DNA of 64,000 bases from JAAXKN01 sp036261625 (GTDB lineage Bacteria > Bacteroidota > Ignavibacteria > Ignavibacteriales > SURF-24), in contig DATAKL010000001.1 in NCBI GenBank assembly GCA_036261625.1, positions 1 to 64,000 of the forward strand, in the 5' to 3' direction. Of the stretch, positions 1 to 8,453 are shown one piece after another (the stretch's first letter is position 1; each line of letters starts with the position of its first letter). Under the pieces are notes generated by a model that saw only the letters and a list, made by a program, of their open reading frames with translations, did not search any database and was not told the DNA's origin. The translations under genes were made by a program, and so were the position numbers.

Positions 1-95
1 ATGAGCATATCATAATCATATTTTACCAGATTTTCTATGCCTATTTTCACACAGTCTCTTTAGCTCGTGGATTGCGGGATCTCCTCTCCCCATTT

Positions 96-181
96 GGGCT
101 TTAGCCCCAGATTATCTCTGGAGAGTCTGTGGCTAAAGCCAAGGAAGTTTTTATCATTGTTCCACGGCCTGAAGGCCGTGG
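96..181. repeat. REP-like double palindrome
   Basis: Two inverted repeats lie side by side just past the 3' end of mutL. The outer one pairs GGCTTTAGCC (about 97-106) with GGCTAAAGCC (131-140), and the pairing continues into CAGA/TCTG after one mismatch. The second is a perfect 9-bp hairpin, CCACGGCCT/AGGCCGTGG, with a 2-nt GA loop (162-181). The layout resembles the REP/REPIN-type intergenic elements mobilised by REP-associated tyrosine transposases. I see no second copy or such a transposase in this window, so the repeat status rests on structure alone. It could also act as a weak mutL terminator, but no clear T-run follows it on the minus strand. Confidence 0.5.
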
Positions 182-198
182 CTATTCACTCGGAATTT

Positions 199-2109
199 TC
201 ATGTGCGGCCGAAACGCTTGTCGAATTCCTCAAGCGGAATTTTTATGATGATCGGGCGGCCGTGGGGGCATACGTAAGGCATGGAGGTGGCAAAAAGCTG
301 GTCTACTAAGAGTCTCATCTCTTTTTCGGAGAGCCTGTCGCCGGCCTTAATGGCAGTTTTGCATGAAAACGACTTTGCCAGGTTGTCTCTTTCTTCAAGA
401 TGCTTTTCACTCTGGTTCCTTTTATACTCGTCCACAATCTCAAGGAGAATCTTCTCCTCAGTCCCCAGCTTCACATCCTGCGGAACGCCGTCAACAACAA
501 CCGTATTCTTGCTGAAGAACTTGATCTCAAAGCCCAGCTTTGTCAGAAAGGGCTTCAGCTCCTTAAGAAGCGCATAGTCGCCTGCATCTACAGTAATGGA
601 CTGGGAAAACAAGAGCTGCTGCGAAAAAGGAAGGTCGGCATTAAAGGATTTGAGCGCTTTTTCGTAGAGTATCCTTTCGTGAGCCACGTGCTGATCTATA
701 ATCATGAGACCGCTTTTTATCTGGGAAAGTATGTACTTGTTATGAAGCTGAATAATAAAGGAAGTAAAAACCTTCACGTCCTGCGCCTCGTCTTCAGATC
801 CTCCCCGGGGTGAAACGGAATGATAGACTTCCCTGTTTTCCACCTGACTGAAGGGATGATCCACGGAGTCATCGGGAGCAGATTTTCTGATCTCCGTATT
901 AAGTGAGTTAAAAAGCATGTCTATGTCGCGGTCGGAGAAATCGCTTCCGCGGCTTCCGCGCATGGCCTGCGGCTGCTGCGGCATTGCCTCTGAACGTGAA
1001 GAATTCTGGAAGTTCGGGCGGTCCTCAAAATCGTTTTTTTCCGTCCTGCGGAAGTCATCAAAGTGAAGCCTTTCTTTTCCGGGCTCCCCTTCAGGTCCAA
1101 AAGTCATTGAGGGCACAAGGTCGTAGCTTCCGAGCGCTTTTTTTATAACTGCGTGCATGAAGGCGTAAACGTCTTTTTCATCCTCAAACTTGACTTCAAG
1201 TTTAGAGGGATGGACATTTATATCAATTCCCCTGGGGTCGAGTTCCATAAAAAGTATAAAGAAGGGATAATCCCCCTTGTCCAGTATGTTCTCATAAGCG
1301 TGGAAAACCGCGTGGTTTACCTGCTTGCTTACAACAAATCGCTTATTTATAAAAAGGTACTGCTCCCCCTTGCTTTTCCTGAGGTATGCAGGTTTTGCAA
1401 TGTAGCCCGTAACGCTTAAGAAGTTGGTTAGTTCCTTAACCTCAATGAGCGCATCCAGCATATTATCTGCAAAAATGGCCCGTATTCTGTCGTCTACGGT
1501 TCCTGCCGGGAATTCGAATATAACCTCGTCATCGTTAAAGAACCTGAAGCCAATTTCAGGGCGGCTTAAGGCTATTTTCTTGAAAGTCTCAATTATATGC
1601 TTTAACTCCGTGGCATCGCTTTTCATGAAGTTGCGTCTTGCAGGCGTATTGAAGAAGAGGTTGCGCACTGAAATTGACGTCCCCTTGGAAAAGGATCCCT
1701 TTTCAATTGTAACATTTGCCCCGTCTTCCACCCTGAGGCATATACCCATCTCATCATCCATCATTTCAGTCTTAATCTCAAGCTGGCTTACCGAGGCAAT
1801 CGAGCTTAAAGCCTCACCGCGGAAACCTAAGGTCTTTATGGCTTCCAGGTCCTCATAGACGTGAATCTTGCTTGTAGCATGGCGCTGGATGCTTAAAACG
1901 GCATCCTCCTCGGTCATCCCGTCGCCGTCGTCAACAACCTGAATGAGCACTTTGCCCGCACGCTTTACAACAACATCTATATTCTTTGCGCCTGCATCAA
2001 TTGAATTCTCCAGGAGCTCCTTTACTACCGATTCAGGGCGCTGAACCACCTCGCCGGCCGCAATCTTATTGGCAATATTCTCCGGAAGTATTTGTATTTT
2101 ATTTTTCAT
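199..2109 (-). CDS. mutL: DNA mismatch repair protein MutL
   Basis: MutL couples MutS mismatch recognition to strand incision or excision. The N-terminal GHKL ATPase is clear: IANKIAAGEVVQRP at the start, LLENSIDAGA (Mg/ATP-binding Glu/Asn), VVDDGDGM and GFRGEALSSI. The C-terminal dimerisation domain carries the endonuclease signature DQHVAHERILYE (family pattern DQHA-x2-E-x4-E, with Val for Ala), SCKTAIKAG and CPHGRP. It is therefore predicted to be a nicking MutL of the kind found in bacteria without MutH, unlike E. coli MutL. The length (636 aa) is normal. The central linker (about residues 345-430) is polar and low in complexity, as usual. It is last in a folA-mutL tandem, 21 bp after folA. 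Confidence 0.97.
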   Translation of the reverse strand: MKNKIQILPENIANKIAAGEVVQRPESVVKELLENSIDAGAKNIDVVVKRAGKVLIQVVDDGDGMTEEDAVLSIQRHATSKIHVYEDLEAIKTLGFRGEALSSIASVSQLEIKTEMMDDEMGICLRVEDGANVTIEKGSFSKGTSISVRNLFFNTPARRNFMKSDATELKHIIETFKKIALSRPEIGFRFFNDDEVIFEFPAGTVDDRIRAIFADNMLDALIEVKELTNFLSVTGYIAKPAYLRKSKGEQYLFINKRFVVSKQVNHAVFHAYENILDKGDYPFFILFMELDPRGIDINVHPSKLEVKFEDEKDVYAFMHAVIKKALGSYDLVPSMTFGPEGEPGKERLHFDDFRRTEKNDFEDRPNFQNSSRSEAMPQQPQAMRGSRGSDFSDRDIDMLFNSLNTEIRKSAPDDSVDHPFSQVENREVYHSVSPRGGSEDEAQDVKVFTSFIIQLHNKYILSQIKSGLMIIDQHVAHERILYEKALKSFNADLPFSQQLLFSQSITVDAGDYALLKELKPFLTKLGFEIKFFSKNTVVVDGVPQDVKLGTEEKILLEIVDEYKRNQSEKHLEERDNLAKSFSCKTAIKAGDRLSEKEMRLLVDQLFATSMPYVCPHGRPIIIKIPLEEFDKRFGRT

Positions 2110-2130
2110 TTCTTTCTTCTTCGTTCAAAA

Positions 2131-2604
2131 TTATTTTCTCTTGTACCAGATGACCTGAAAATCCTCATAATCAGCCCTGACTTCCCTTTCCCATTTGGAG
2201 GTGTCCACCTCCGGGAAAAACACATTGCCCTCAGCTTCAAATTTCATTTCCGACAGACTCATCAGATCTGCTGATGTAACAGCTTCTTTATAGATTTCCC
2301 CGCCCCCTATAATAAACACCTTTTCAGCCTTAGCCTCATTTTCACAATACTTAAATGCTTCGGAAAGTGAGGCGAAGACGAGCACATCCGGCAGTTCACT
2401 TTTCATCATGCGCGAAATAACAATGTTGAGCCTTCCTTTTAAGGGTTTGCCCAAAGACTCATAGGTCTTCCTTCCCATTATTATGGGGCTTCCCATCGTA
2501 AGGCTCTTAAAGTACTGCATATCCTCCCTGGAGTGCCAGGGGATCGTGCCGTTATTACCAATTACACCATTTTGGGCTACAGCCGCAACTATTATCTTCT
2601 GCAA
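2131..2604 (-). CDS. folA: Dihydrofolate reductase
   Basis: Reduces dihydrofolate to tetrahydrofolate with NADPH. The 157-aa protein has the full family order: VAAVAQNGVIGNNGTIPWH (substrate loop), MGRKTYESLG, NIVISR, and FIIGGGEIYKEA for the nicotinamide end of NADPH. It starts 13 bp after thyA, so the enzyme that makes dihydrofolate (ThyA) and the one that recycles it are co-transcribed, with mutL following. This is an ordinary housekeeping pair with nothing odd in length or motifs. Confidence 0.96.
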   Translation of the reverse strand: MQKIIVAAVAQNGVIGNNGTIPWHSREDMQYFKSLTMGSPIIMGRKTYESLGKPLKGRLNIVISRMMKSELPDVLVFASLSEAFKYCENEAKAEKVFIIGGGEIYKEAVTSADLMSLSEMKFEAEGNVFFPEVDTSKWEREVRADYEDFQVIWYKRK

Positions 2605-2617
2605 CTAAAATCTCCTC

Positions 2618-3457
2618 TTAAACAGCCACTTCAAACTTAATTCTATCCAGGTGCTGATAATTCACGAGTTCAAAATCATCGAATGTCAGTTCATCAATCG
2701 GCTTCTTTGCAATTTTCAGCGTGGGAAGAGGCAGAGGTTTTCTCTTAAGCTGCTCTTTTAAGCCTTCCAGGTGGTCGTACTTTTCCATCGGGCTTCCCTT
2801 ATCGGCTACATATATATGGGCATCAATAATCGTATGGGCAAAGTATCCCAGTTCAAGCCCCACTTCCTGCGCAATTATCTGTGTCAGAAGCGAATATGCG
2901 GCAAGGTTAAAGGGAATGCCGAGCGCAATATCGCCTGAGCGCTGCGTCAGGTGACAGTTCAGTTTTCCGTCATTTACGTTAAATGCATAAGTGTAATGGC
3001 ACGGCGGAAGTTTGCTTTTAATGGCATTTCCCGGCTCCCAGGCCGTTACAACAAGCCTTCTGCTGTAAGGGTTTGTCTTAAGTGTATCAATTACATATTT
3101 AATCTGGTCAACTTCTGTTACTGTCCAGTTACCGTCCTTGTCTTTTTCGGCACTCGGGAAATGTCTCCAGTAATATCCGTAAGCTGTTTCAAGGTTTCCC
3201 TCCTCATCAGCCCAGGCGTTCCATATCTTTGTATGCTTTCTTAAGTTTCTTATGTGGTTCTCCCCTGAAAGGTACCACAGCACTTCATGAAGAAGCGAGT
3301 TCCACATCATTTTCTTTGTCGTAAGAAGCGGAAAACCTTTTGAGAGATCCACCCTGTAAAAGGCTGAAAAGTAGGATATTGTATCAATTCCCGTGCGTGA
3401 AGGTTTTCTTGTGCCTTCATCAATAACAAGCTTTACCAGATCGAGATATTCTTTCAT
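2618..3457 (-). CDS. thyA: Thymidylate synthase
   Basis: Methylates dUMP to dTMP using methylenetetrahydrofolate. The catalytic cysteine lies in LPPCHYTYAF, followed by LTQRSGDIALGIPFN, with RRLVVTAWEPG before it and the C-terminal end typical of ThyA. I placed the start at the ATG at 3455-3457 (MKEYLDLVK). The frame is open upstream for 33 more codons, but that stretch runs into the preceding glycerate kinase gene and has no family similarity. The resulting 279 aa is close to the usual 264. There is an 83-bp gap to the upstream kinase, so thyA-folA-mutL may have its own promoter. Confidence 0.96.
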   Translation of the reverse strand: MKEYLDLVKLVIDEGTRKPSRTGIDTISYFSAFYRVDLSKGFPLLTTKKMMWNSLLHEVLWYLSGENHIRNLRKHTKIWNAWADEEGNLETAYGYYWRHFPSAEKDKDGNWTVTEVDQIKYVIDTLKTNPYSRRLVVTAWEPGNAIKSKLPPCHYTYAFNVNDGKLNCHLTQRSGDIALGIPFNLAAYSLLTQIIAQEVGLELGYFAHTIIDAHIYVADKGSPMEKYDHLEGLKEQLKRKPLPLPTLKIAKKPIDELTFDDFELVNYQHLDRIKFEVAV

Positions 3458-3539
3458 AATGTTTTCTTTATTTTCAAATCTTAATTCTAAATTACTCTTA
3501 AAGTACAAGTTTCTTATAGGTACCTGAATATAAAATATT

Positions 3540-4694
3540 CTAACCCCTATTTGCAAAATAAATTTTCAAAATTTCTTCAGATGCCAAGAGGATTCCCTTT
3601 TCAATGTTCCGCATCGATTCCACAGGACTGTTAAAAAAGGCCGAAATCTCAATAAAATGGAGGTTTTTCTTCTTCAGTTCACTGGGCACATCCTTAATTT
3701 TACCGGCACAGATAAACTGCGGGACGTCTGTATCCATGAACTCTTTGAGTATTAAGCTTACCCCCTTCTGCATCATCGACTGCGAGTCGAAGGCCCCCTC
3801 GCCCGTAACAATCAGATCGGGCTTCATTTTCGTGCGGTCAAGTCCCAGATCCTCCTTCAGGAATTCACGGGCAAATTTGTATTCCGCATTAAGGAAAAAG
3901 TTAAGGCCTCCGGCAAGTCCTCCTCCGGCGCCCAGGAGGTTCTCTGTGCTTTTCTTCTTAGCCAGGATGCCTACAATATTCCTAATGCCATCCTCCAGGA
4001 TTTCCACTTCTTCCGGAGAAGCTCCCTTCTGCGGTGCAAAGATGCGCGCAGCGCCATTTTCACCCAAAAGCGGCGTATTGACGTCCAGAATGGCTTCAAC
4101 CTCAAAGCCCAGATGTGGGTCTTCCCATATAACAGATTCCGCATTAAGGAAGTTTTCAGGAATAGGCTTAAGTTCATTTTTATTTTTGTCCAGGAGCTTT
4201 AAGCCCAGTATGGAGCACATACCGATTCCAAAATCGCTCGTTCCTGTGCCCCCTATGCCTATAACTGCCCTCTTCACGTCCAGTCTTCCGGCGAGCTTTT
4301 CTTCCTTCAGGTGAAAGAGAATTTCACCAAGCCCCTTTGAGCTTAGCCTAAGAGGATGTCTTTTTCCCTTCGGGATGAGCTTCATGCCGAGGACTTCGGC
4401 AGACTCTATATAAACCGTTCCATTTTCCAGGGAATATCCATAGCTGGTTTTTACCTTTTCCCCTTCAAAGGGAGCCGAAACTGTAATTTCCTTTTCCTTA
4501 AGGTGAAAATTTTCCGTGCAGACCTTAAGAAATCCGTCTCCCCCGTCTGAAACAGGTTTATCTATAAAATGCCAGTCCTTTATGGAATACTTTGAACCAA
4601 GCTCACTCTTAAGAGCCTCATGGAAAAGGTGCGTAAGCCTTACCGAATCGGCACACTCCTTAAAGCTGTTTGGAGCAATTAAGACTTCAGGCAT
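3540..4694 (-). CDS. Glycerate 2-kinase (GarK/GlxK family)
   Basis: Phosphorylates D-glycerate with ATP to feed glycolysis. The 384-aa product shows the family N-terminus (VLIAPNSFKECADS), the VSDGGDGFL motif, IGIGGTGTSDFG, GAGGGLAGGLNFFL and LIVTGEGAFDSQS, in the usual order. Its ATG lies 4 bp after the HIT gene stop, so the two are an operon. Whether the product is 2- or 3-phosphoglycerate cannot be read from the sequence; this family generally makes 2-phosphoglycerate. Confidence 0.9.
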   Translation of the reverse strand: MPEVLIAPNSFKECADSVRLTHLFHEALKSELGSKYSIKDWHFIDKPVSDGGDGFLKVCTENFHLKEKEITVSAPFEGEKVKTSYGYSLENGTVYIESAEVLGMKLIPKGKRHPLRLSSKGLGEILFHLKEEKLAGRLDVKRAVIGIGGTGTSDFGIGMCSILGLKLLDKNKNELKPIPENFLNAESVIWEDPHLGFEVEAILDVNTPLLGENGAARIFAPQKGASPEEVEILEDGIRNIVGILAKKKSTENLLGAGGGLAGGLNFFLNAEYKFAREFLKEDLGLDRTKMKPDLIVTGEGAFDSQSMMQKGVSLILKEFMDTDVPQFICAGKIKDVPSELKKKNLHFIEISAFFNSPVESMRNIEKGILLASEEILKIYFANRG

Positions 4695-4698
4695 AGTT

Positions 4699-5214
4699 TT
4701 ATTTTTTAAGTTCGCTGAAGGCCTTCAGGAGATTTTTCTTTGTATCCAGAAGATCCTGCGAAATCACCTTTACTTCACCTATTGCGGGCATAAAGTTAAT
4801 ATCCCCGTTCCACCTGGGGACAAGGTGAAAGTGGATATGCTGGTCAATTCCCGCGCCGGCAGCCTTCCCGATATTGGCTCCCATATTAAAGCCGTGAGGC
4901 TTCATGGCAATTTCCAGGGCTTTACTTGCCAGCTGAAGGTTTTCCATTACCTCGAGCATTTCTTCACTGGAAAAACTCTTAAAATCGCTTGTGTGCCTGT
5001 AAGGCACAACCATAAGATGCCCGCTGTTGTAAGGGAAAAGATTAAGCACAGTAAAAGTCAGCTCCCCCTTATAAACCAGGAGGTTATCCATGCTGTTTAC
5101 GTCACTATCCTCCTGGTTGCAGAAAATGCAGCCTTGGGATTTTTTTTCTTCCTTAAATGAATCTATATACTGCGATCTCCAGGGAGACCAGAGCTTATCC
5201 ATATCAGAGCTCAT
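4699..5214 (-). CDS. HIT-family nucleotide hydrolase/phosphorylase
   Basis: A 171-aa histidine-triad protein. The catalytic triad motif is HIHFHLV at residues 126-132 (H126, H128, H130). CIFC at 29-32 marks a zinc-binding pair seen in the Ap4A-phosphorylase-like branch, and NLFPYNSGHLMVVPYRH is the conserved nucleotide-binding strand. The substrate is probably a dinucleoside polyphosphate or an adenosine phosphoramidate, but the family is too broad to be exact. It is the first gene of a pair with glycerate kinase (4 bp apart). Confidence 0.9.
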   Translation of the reverse strand: MSSDMDKLWSPWRSQYIDSFKEEKKSQGCIFCNQEDSDVNSMDNLLVYKGELTFTVLNLFPYNSGHLMVVPYRHTSDFKSFSSEEMLEVMENLQLASKALEIAMKPHGFNMGANIGKAAGAGIDQHIHFHLVPRWNGDINFMPAIGEVKVISQDLLDTKKNLLKAFSELKK

Positions 5215-5244
5215 ATCACACTTCTTTATATTTTACAATTCTAT

Positions 5245-5278
5245 AAAAAAAAAGGCGGAAGAGAAATTCCTCCGCCTT
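5245..5278 (-). terminator. Rho-independent terminator of the EF-G-like gene
   Basis: AAGGCGGA (5252-5259) pairs perfectly with TCCGCCTT (5271-5278) across an 11-nt loop. On the minus strand the hairpin is followed by a run of nine T. It lies 19 bp after the EF-G-like stop codon. Confidence 0.85.
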
Positions 5279-5296
5279 AAAAATACGAATAAAGAA

Positions 5297-7387
5297 TTAT
5301 TCTTCTTCTCTTGATTTTTTATATTCTTCAATAACCTTGGCTTCAACTTCCTTGGGAACTTCCTCGTAGAACGCGAATTTCATCTTGTAGAGTCCTCGTC
5401 CTGAGGTAAGGCTTCTTAAGTGTGTTGAATACCTGTAGAGTTCCGACAAAGGTACGTTGGCCTTAATGACCTGGAACGGCCCTTCAGCCTCCATACCGAG
5501 GATCTTGCCGCGGCGGCTTGAAAGGTTGCCCATAACGTCACCCATGAACTCTTCAGGCACGGTTACTTCAACTTCGTAGATCGGTTCCAAAAGAACAGGC
5601 TTTGCATCCATAAAGCCCTTCTTGAAGCCCTGGCTGGCTGCAATCTTAAAGGACATTTCATCAGAGTCCACGTCGTGGAATGAACCGAAGAAGAGTGTTG
5701 CCTTAATGTCAATTACTTTTGAACCTGTAAGGATACCCTTCTGCATCGTTTCAACAATGCCTTTTTCAACTGCAGGAATAAACCTGCCCGGTATAACGCC
5801 GCCCACGATAGCATTGACGAACTCGAAACCTGTTCCTCTTGGAAGTGGTTCAAGCTTAAGAACAACGTGACCATACTGGCCGCGCCCGCCCGACTGCTTT
5901 TTGTGTTTGTACTCGGCATTTTCACAGACACCCTTGATCGTTTCGCGGTACGGGATCCTTGGCTCTGCAAGGTCAACATCCACACCGTAGCGGTCCTTAA
6001 GGAGTTTTACTGCCAGCGAAAGCTGAAGCTCGCCCTGCCCGGAGACAATAGTCTGGCTCAGTTCAGGATCAAACTTTACCGAGAAGGTGGGGTCTTCTTC
6101 GTGCAGTGTGTGCAGGCCTGCAGAAATCTTGTCTTCATCTCCCTTTGCCTTCGGTATAATTGCGCTGCTTATGATAGCCTCCGGGAACTTAATCGGATTA
6201 AGAACTACAGGGAAGCTCTTCGAAGAGAGCGTGTTGTTTGTATGGGTATCCTTTAATTTAACCACGGCGCCTATATCGCCTGCGTGGATCTTTGAAGCGT
6301 CTTTTCTGTTCTTTCCGTTGAGGAAGAAAAGCTGGCTCAGGCGTTCTGTCTTGCCGTTGGTCTCATTTACGAGATCCAGACCGGCTGAGATTGTGCCTGA
6401 GAATACCTTGAAGACGGAAAGTTCGCCCACGTGAGACTCACTGAGCGTCTTAAATATAAACATCACCGGTTCGGCCTTGTCGTTAACCGGGACTTCAACT
6501 TTCTGTTCTTTATCCTTCAGTGAGCCTTCAACGTTATCCCTTTCAGCAGGTGACGGGAAATACCTGGCTGCAAAGTCGAGGAAATTGTTCACTCCGGCGC
6601 CCGTTGCAGCGCTGACTGCAAATGCCGGCACGATGCCTCTTTTAAGGACTGCTGTTTTAAGACCCTTCTGAAGTTCTTCTTCAGTCAGTGTGCCGTTTTC
6701 AAAAAACTTATTTAACAGGTCTTCATCGCTTTCAGCAACTTTTTCAATTAAAGCTTCCCTCATAGCCTCCACATCAGACTTTTTGTCGGCCGGGATGTCG
6801 CACTCTGTTACCTTCTTACTTCCTGCAGGTCCGAAGGTATATGCTTTCATACTGATAAGATCTATAACAGTATCAAAATTTACACCTTCTTTTGCAGGGA
6901 TGGTAACTGCTGTAACATCAGGAGACAGTCTTTCCCTGGCCATTTCAATAGTATCATTGAACTTGGAATGCTCATTGTCCACCTTATTGATTAAGACTGC
7001 TGCAGGGAGTTTGTATTCCTTAACGAAATTCCAGGTTGCCTCTGAGCCTACTTCAACACCTTCGGCCGATTTCAAAACGGCAACTGCAGTATCAGCAATA
7101 TGCAGGGCACTTTTTACCTGCCCTATAAAATCTGAATAACCGGGTGTATCTAAAATGTTGATTTTGGTATTATTCCATTCGATATGAAGAGGAGTAGCAG
7201 ATATAGAGATTTGTCTTTCGATTTCATTGGCATTATAATCCGAAGTCGTATTGCCTTCCTCAATTTTGCCGATACGATTAGTTTCACCACCAGTGAACAG
7301 AATCAATTCAGATAAAGAAGTTTTACCGCTTCCGCCATGTCCAATGAACGCAATATTCCGGATAGAATCCGATCCGTATTCTTTCAA
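5297..7387 (-). CDS. Elongation factor G-like translational GTPase (paralogue)
   Basis: A 696-aa five-domain EF-G homologue. G1 is GHGGSGKT rather than the canonical AHIDAGKT, G3 is DTPGYSDF rather than DTPGHVDF, and G4 is NKVD. The switch I region reads EIERQISIS where true EF-G has a RGITI motif. These are the marks of the EF-G-like paralogue family that coexists with FusA in many bacteria and whose exact role is unsettled. Domain IV (GGRGQYGHVVLKLEP) and domain V (PEEFMGDVMGNLSSRRGKILGME) are intact. The gene stands alone, not in the str operon, which also argues against it being the main EF-G. A terminator follows. Confidence 0.9.
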   Translation of the reverse strand: MKEYGSDSIRNIAFIGHGGSGKTSLSELILFTGGETNRIGKIEEGNTTSDYNANEIERQISISATPLHIEWNNTKINILDTPGYSDFIGQVKSALHIADTAVAVLKSAEGVEVGSEATWNFVKEYKLPAAVLINKVDNEHSKFNDTIEMARERLSPDVTAVTIPAKEGVNFDTVIDLISMKAYTFGPAGSKKVTECDIPADKKSDVEAMREALIEKVAESDEDLLNKFFENGTLTEEELQKGLKTAVLKRGIVPAFAVSAATGAGVNNFLDFAARYFPSPAERDNVEGSLKDKEQKVEVPVNDKAEPVMFIFKTLSESHVGELSVFKVFSGTISAGLDLVNETNGKTERLSQLFFLNGKNRKDASKIHAGDIGAVVKLKDTHTNNTLSSKSFPVVLNPIKFPEAIISSAIIPKAKGDEDKISAGLHTLHEEDPTFSVKFDPELSQTIVSGQGELQLSLAVKLLKDRYGVDVDLAEPRIPYRETIKGVCENAEYKHKKQSGGRGQYGHVVLKLEPLPRGTGFEFVNAIVGGVIPGRFIPAVEKGIVETMQKGILTGSKVIDIKATLFFGSFHDVDSDEMSFKIAASQGFKKGFMDAKPVLLEPIYEVEVTVPEEFMGDVMGNLSSRRGKILGMEAEGPFQVIKANVPLSELYRYSTHLRSLTSGRGLYKMKFAFYEEVPKEVEAKVIEEYKKSREEE

Positions 7388-7422
7388 GTGAGACCTCCAC
7401 TAAATTAAAATTTTCCCTTAAT

Positions 7423-7815
7423 TTATTTATTTTTTAGAGTACTCCAGAAGGCCGATATTCCGCGGGAAATTCCAACTATTTTCCTGAAAACATCCCCTCC
7501 GGGGCTATCTCCCACACTTGCTCTGATTCGTTTAGTTTTGTCCAGAAGATCTTCAGCTTTATCCTTTAAGTTTTCGATTAATAATTTGACTGCCGATATG
7601 ACAGATTCAACCTCTTCGGTAACAAGTGCCACCTTGCCGGTTATGATATTCACGTTGGCAAGTATAGGCTCAACATTTCCCTTTATCTGTTCGACATCCT
7701 TCTGAAGGGCTGCAATTGTCTTTGTAACCTGCTTAAGCGTTATTACAAGATAAATGCACAGAACGGATGCCGCAATCAGCAATATAATCAGAAAGATATT
7801 CAACGCTGTATCCAT
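7423..7815 (-). CDS. DUF948/YtxG-like membrane-anchored coiled-coil protein
   Basis: A 130-aa protein with one N-terminal membrane segment (about residues 5-27, IFLIILLIAASVLCIYLVI), followed by a long amphipathic helix with heptad-like spacing (KTIAALQKDVEQIKGNV onward). This fits the DUF948 (YtxG-type) stress-associated family. It is placed 151 bp after a YtxH-like gene, the same partnership as ytxG-ytxH in Bacillus. The function is unknown; a role in envelope stress is inference from that pairing. Confidence 0.65.
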   Translation of the reverse strand: MDTALNIFLIILLIAASVLCIYLVITLKQVTKTIAALQKDVEQIKGNVEPILANVNIITGKVALVTEEVESVISAVKLLIENLKDKAEDLLDKTKRIRASVGDSPGGDVFRKIVGISRGISAFWSTLKNK

Positions 7816-7966
7816 AGTTCAATCTCCCTGCCTTAATGACGAGGCTTTAAGTTAGATAATAATTAGACTCATCCTCTAAAATCAACCCCACCCGCATAAA
7901 AAACGCGGCCGGAATAAAAATAGTTGCTTTTCGAATTTTTGAGATTTCTGTCTTAAGAATTCTTTT

Positions 7967-8350
7967 TTAAGATTTCTGTTCGTTCCTGTATGCATCCAGC
8001 CCGGCCTTGAAAGCGCTTTTTAACTTGTCGCCTTCGTCGCCAGCCATATTCTTTGCATTATCAAGAGCTCTCTCTGCATCCTGAAGCAAGCCCTCTACCT
8101 TTACTCTGGCATCAGAAATTAACTTTTCGGACTTTTTTTTTCCGTCATTTATAAGTTCACCTGCCTTTACCTTGGCATCGGCAATATACTGCTCGGCCTC
8201 ACCCATCAGCTCATCGGTCTTGTCCTTGATGTCGCGTCTTAGTTCCTTGCCGCTTTTGGGAGCGTACAGAAGAGCAACAATTGAACCTACAACTGAACCG
8301 GTCAGTAATCCAATTAATAATCCTTTTCCCAGACCGTTATCTCTAGACAT
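7967..8350 (-). CDS. YtxH-domain protein (copy 1)
   Basis: A 127-aa YtxH-family protein. A glycine-rich N-terminal membrane segment (GLLIGLLTGSVVGSIVALLYAPKSGKELRRDI, residues ~8-39, quoted in part: APKSGKELRRDI) is followed by a long lysine/alanine-rich helix. The TPKSG/APKSGKELR motif after the membrane helix is the family hallmark. A good Shine-Dalgarno (GAGGAGGT) precedes the ATG at 8350. Two further copies lie at 49.8 and 50.4 kb. The molecular role is unknown; Bacillus YtxH is a general-stress protein. Confidence 0.85.
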   Translation of the reverse strand: MSRDNGLGKGLLIGLLTGSVVGSIVALLYAPKSGKELRRDIKDKTDELMGEAEQYIADAKVKAGELINDGKKKSEKLISDARVKVEGLLQDAERALDNAKNMAGDEGDKLKSAFKAGLDAYRNEQKS

Positions 8351-8379
8351 GGCACCTCCTCATTTTTAATAGTTTTGTT

Positions 8380-8408
8380 AAAATAATAAGTCCACTTTTG
8401 AAAATCAA
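8380..8408 (-). promoter_or_regulatory. Candidate sigma-70-like promoter of ytxH copy 1
   Basis: On the minus strand TTGATT (8403-8408) and TATTTT (8380-8385) are separated by 17 nt, 30 bp upstream of the ytxH start. The -10 end overlaps the distal arm of the icd terminator hairpin. The other two ytxH genes have similar boxes with the same spacing. Confidence 0.4.
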
Positions 8409-8433
8409 TTATAATGGATAAAGTGGACTTATT
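8385..8433 (-). terminator. Large inverted repeat between ytxH and icd
   Basis: Perfect 14-bp arms AATAAGTCCACTTT (8385-8398) and AAAGTGGACTTATT (8420-8433) flank a 21-nt loop. It lies 20 bp downstream of icd on the minus strand and is followed there by ATTTT, so it most likely terminates icd. Its position immediately in front of ytxH means it could also be a regulatory element for that gene. Confidence 0.55.
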
Positions 8434-8453
8434 TATTTTATATTATATCAAAT

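Noticed and set aside
3458..3556. 33-codon N-terminal extension of thyA
   Set aside because: It overlaps the end of the glycerate kinase gene and matches nothing in ThyA; the ATG at 3457 gives the normal length.
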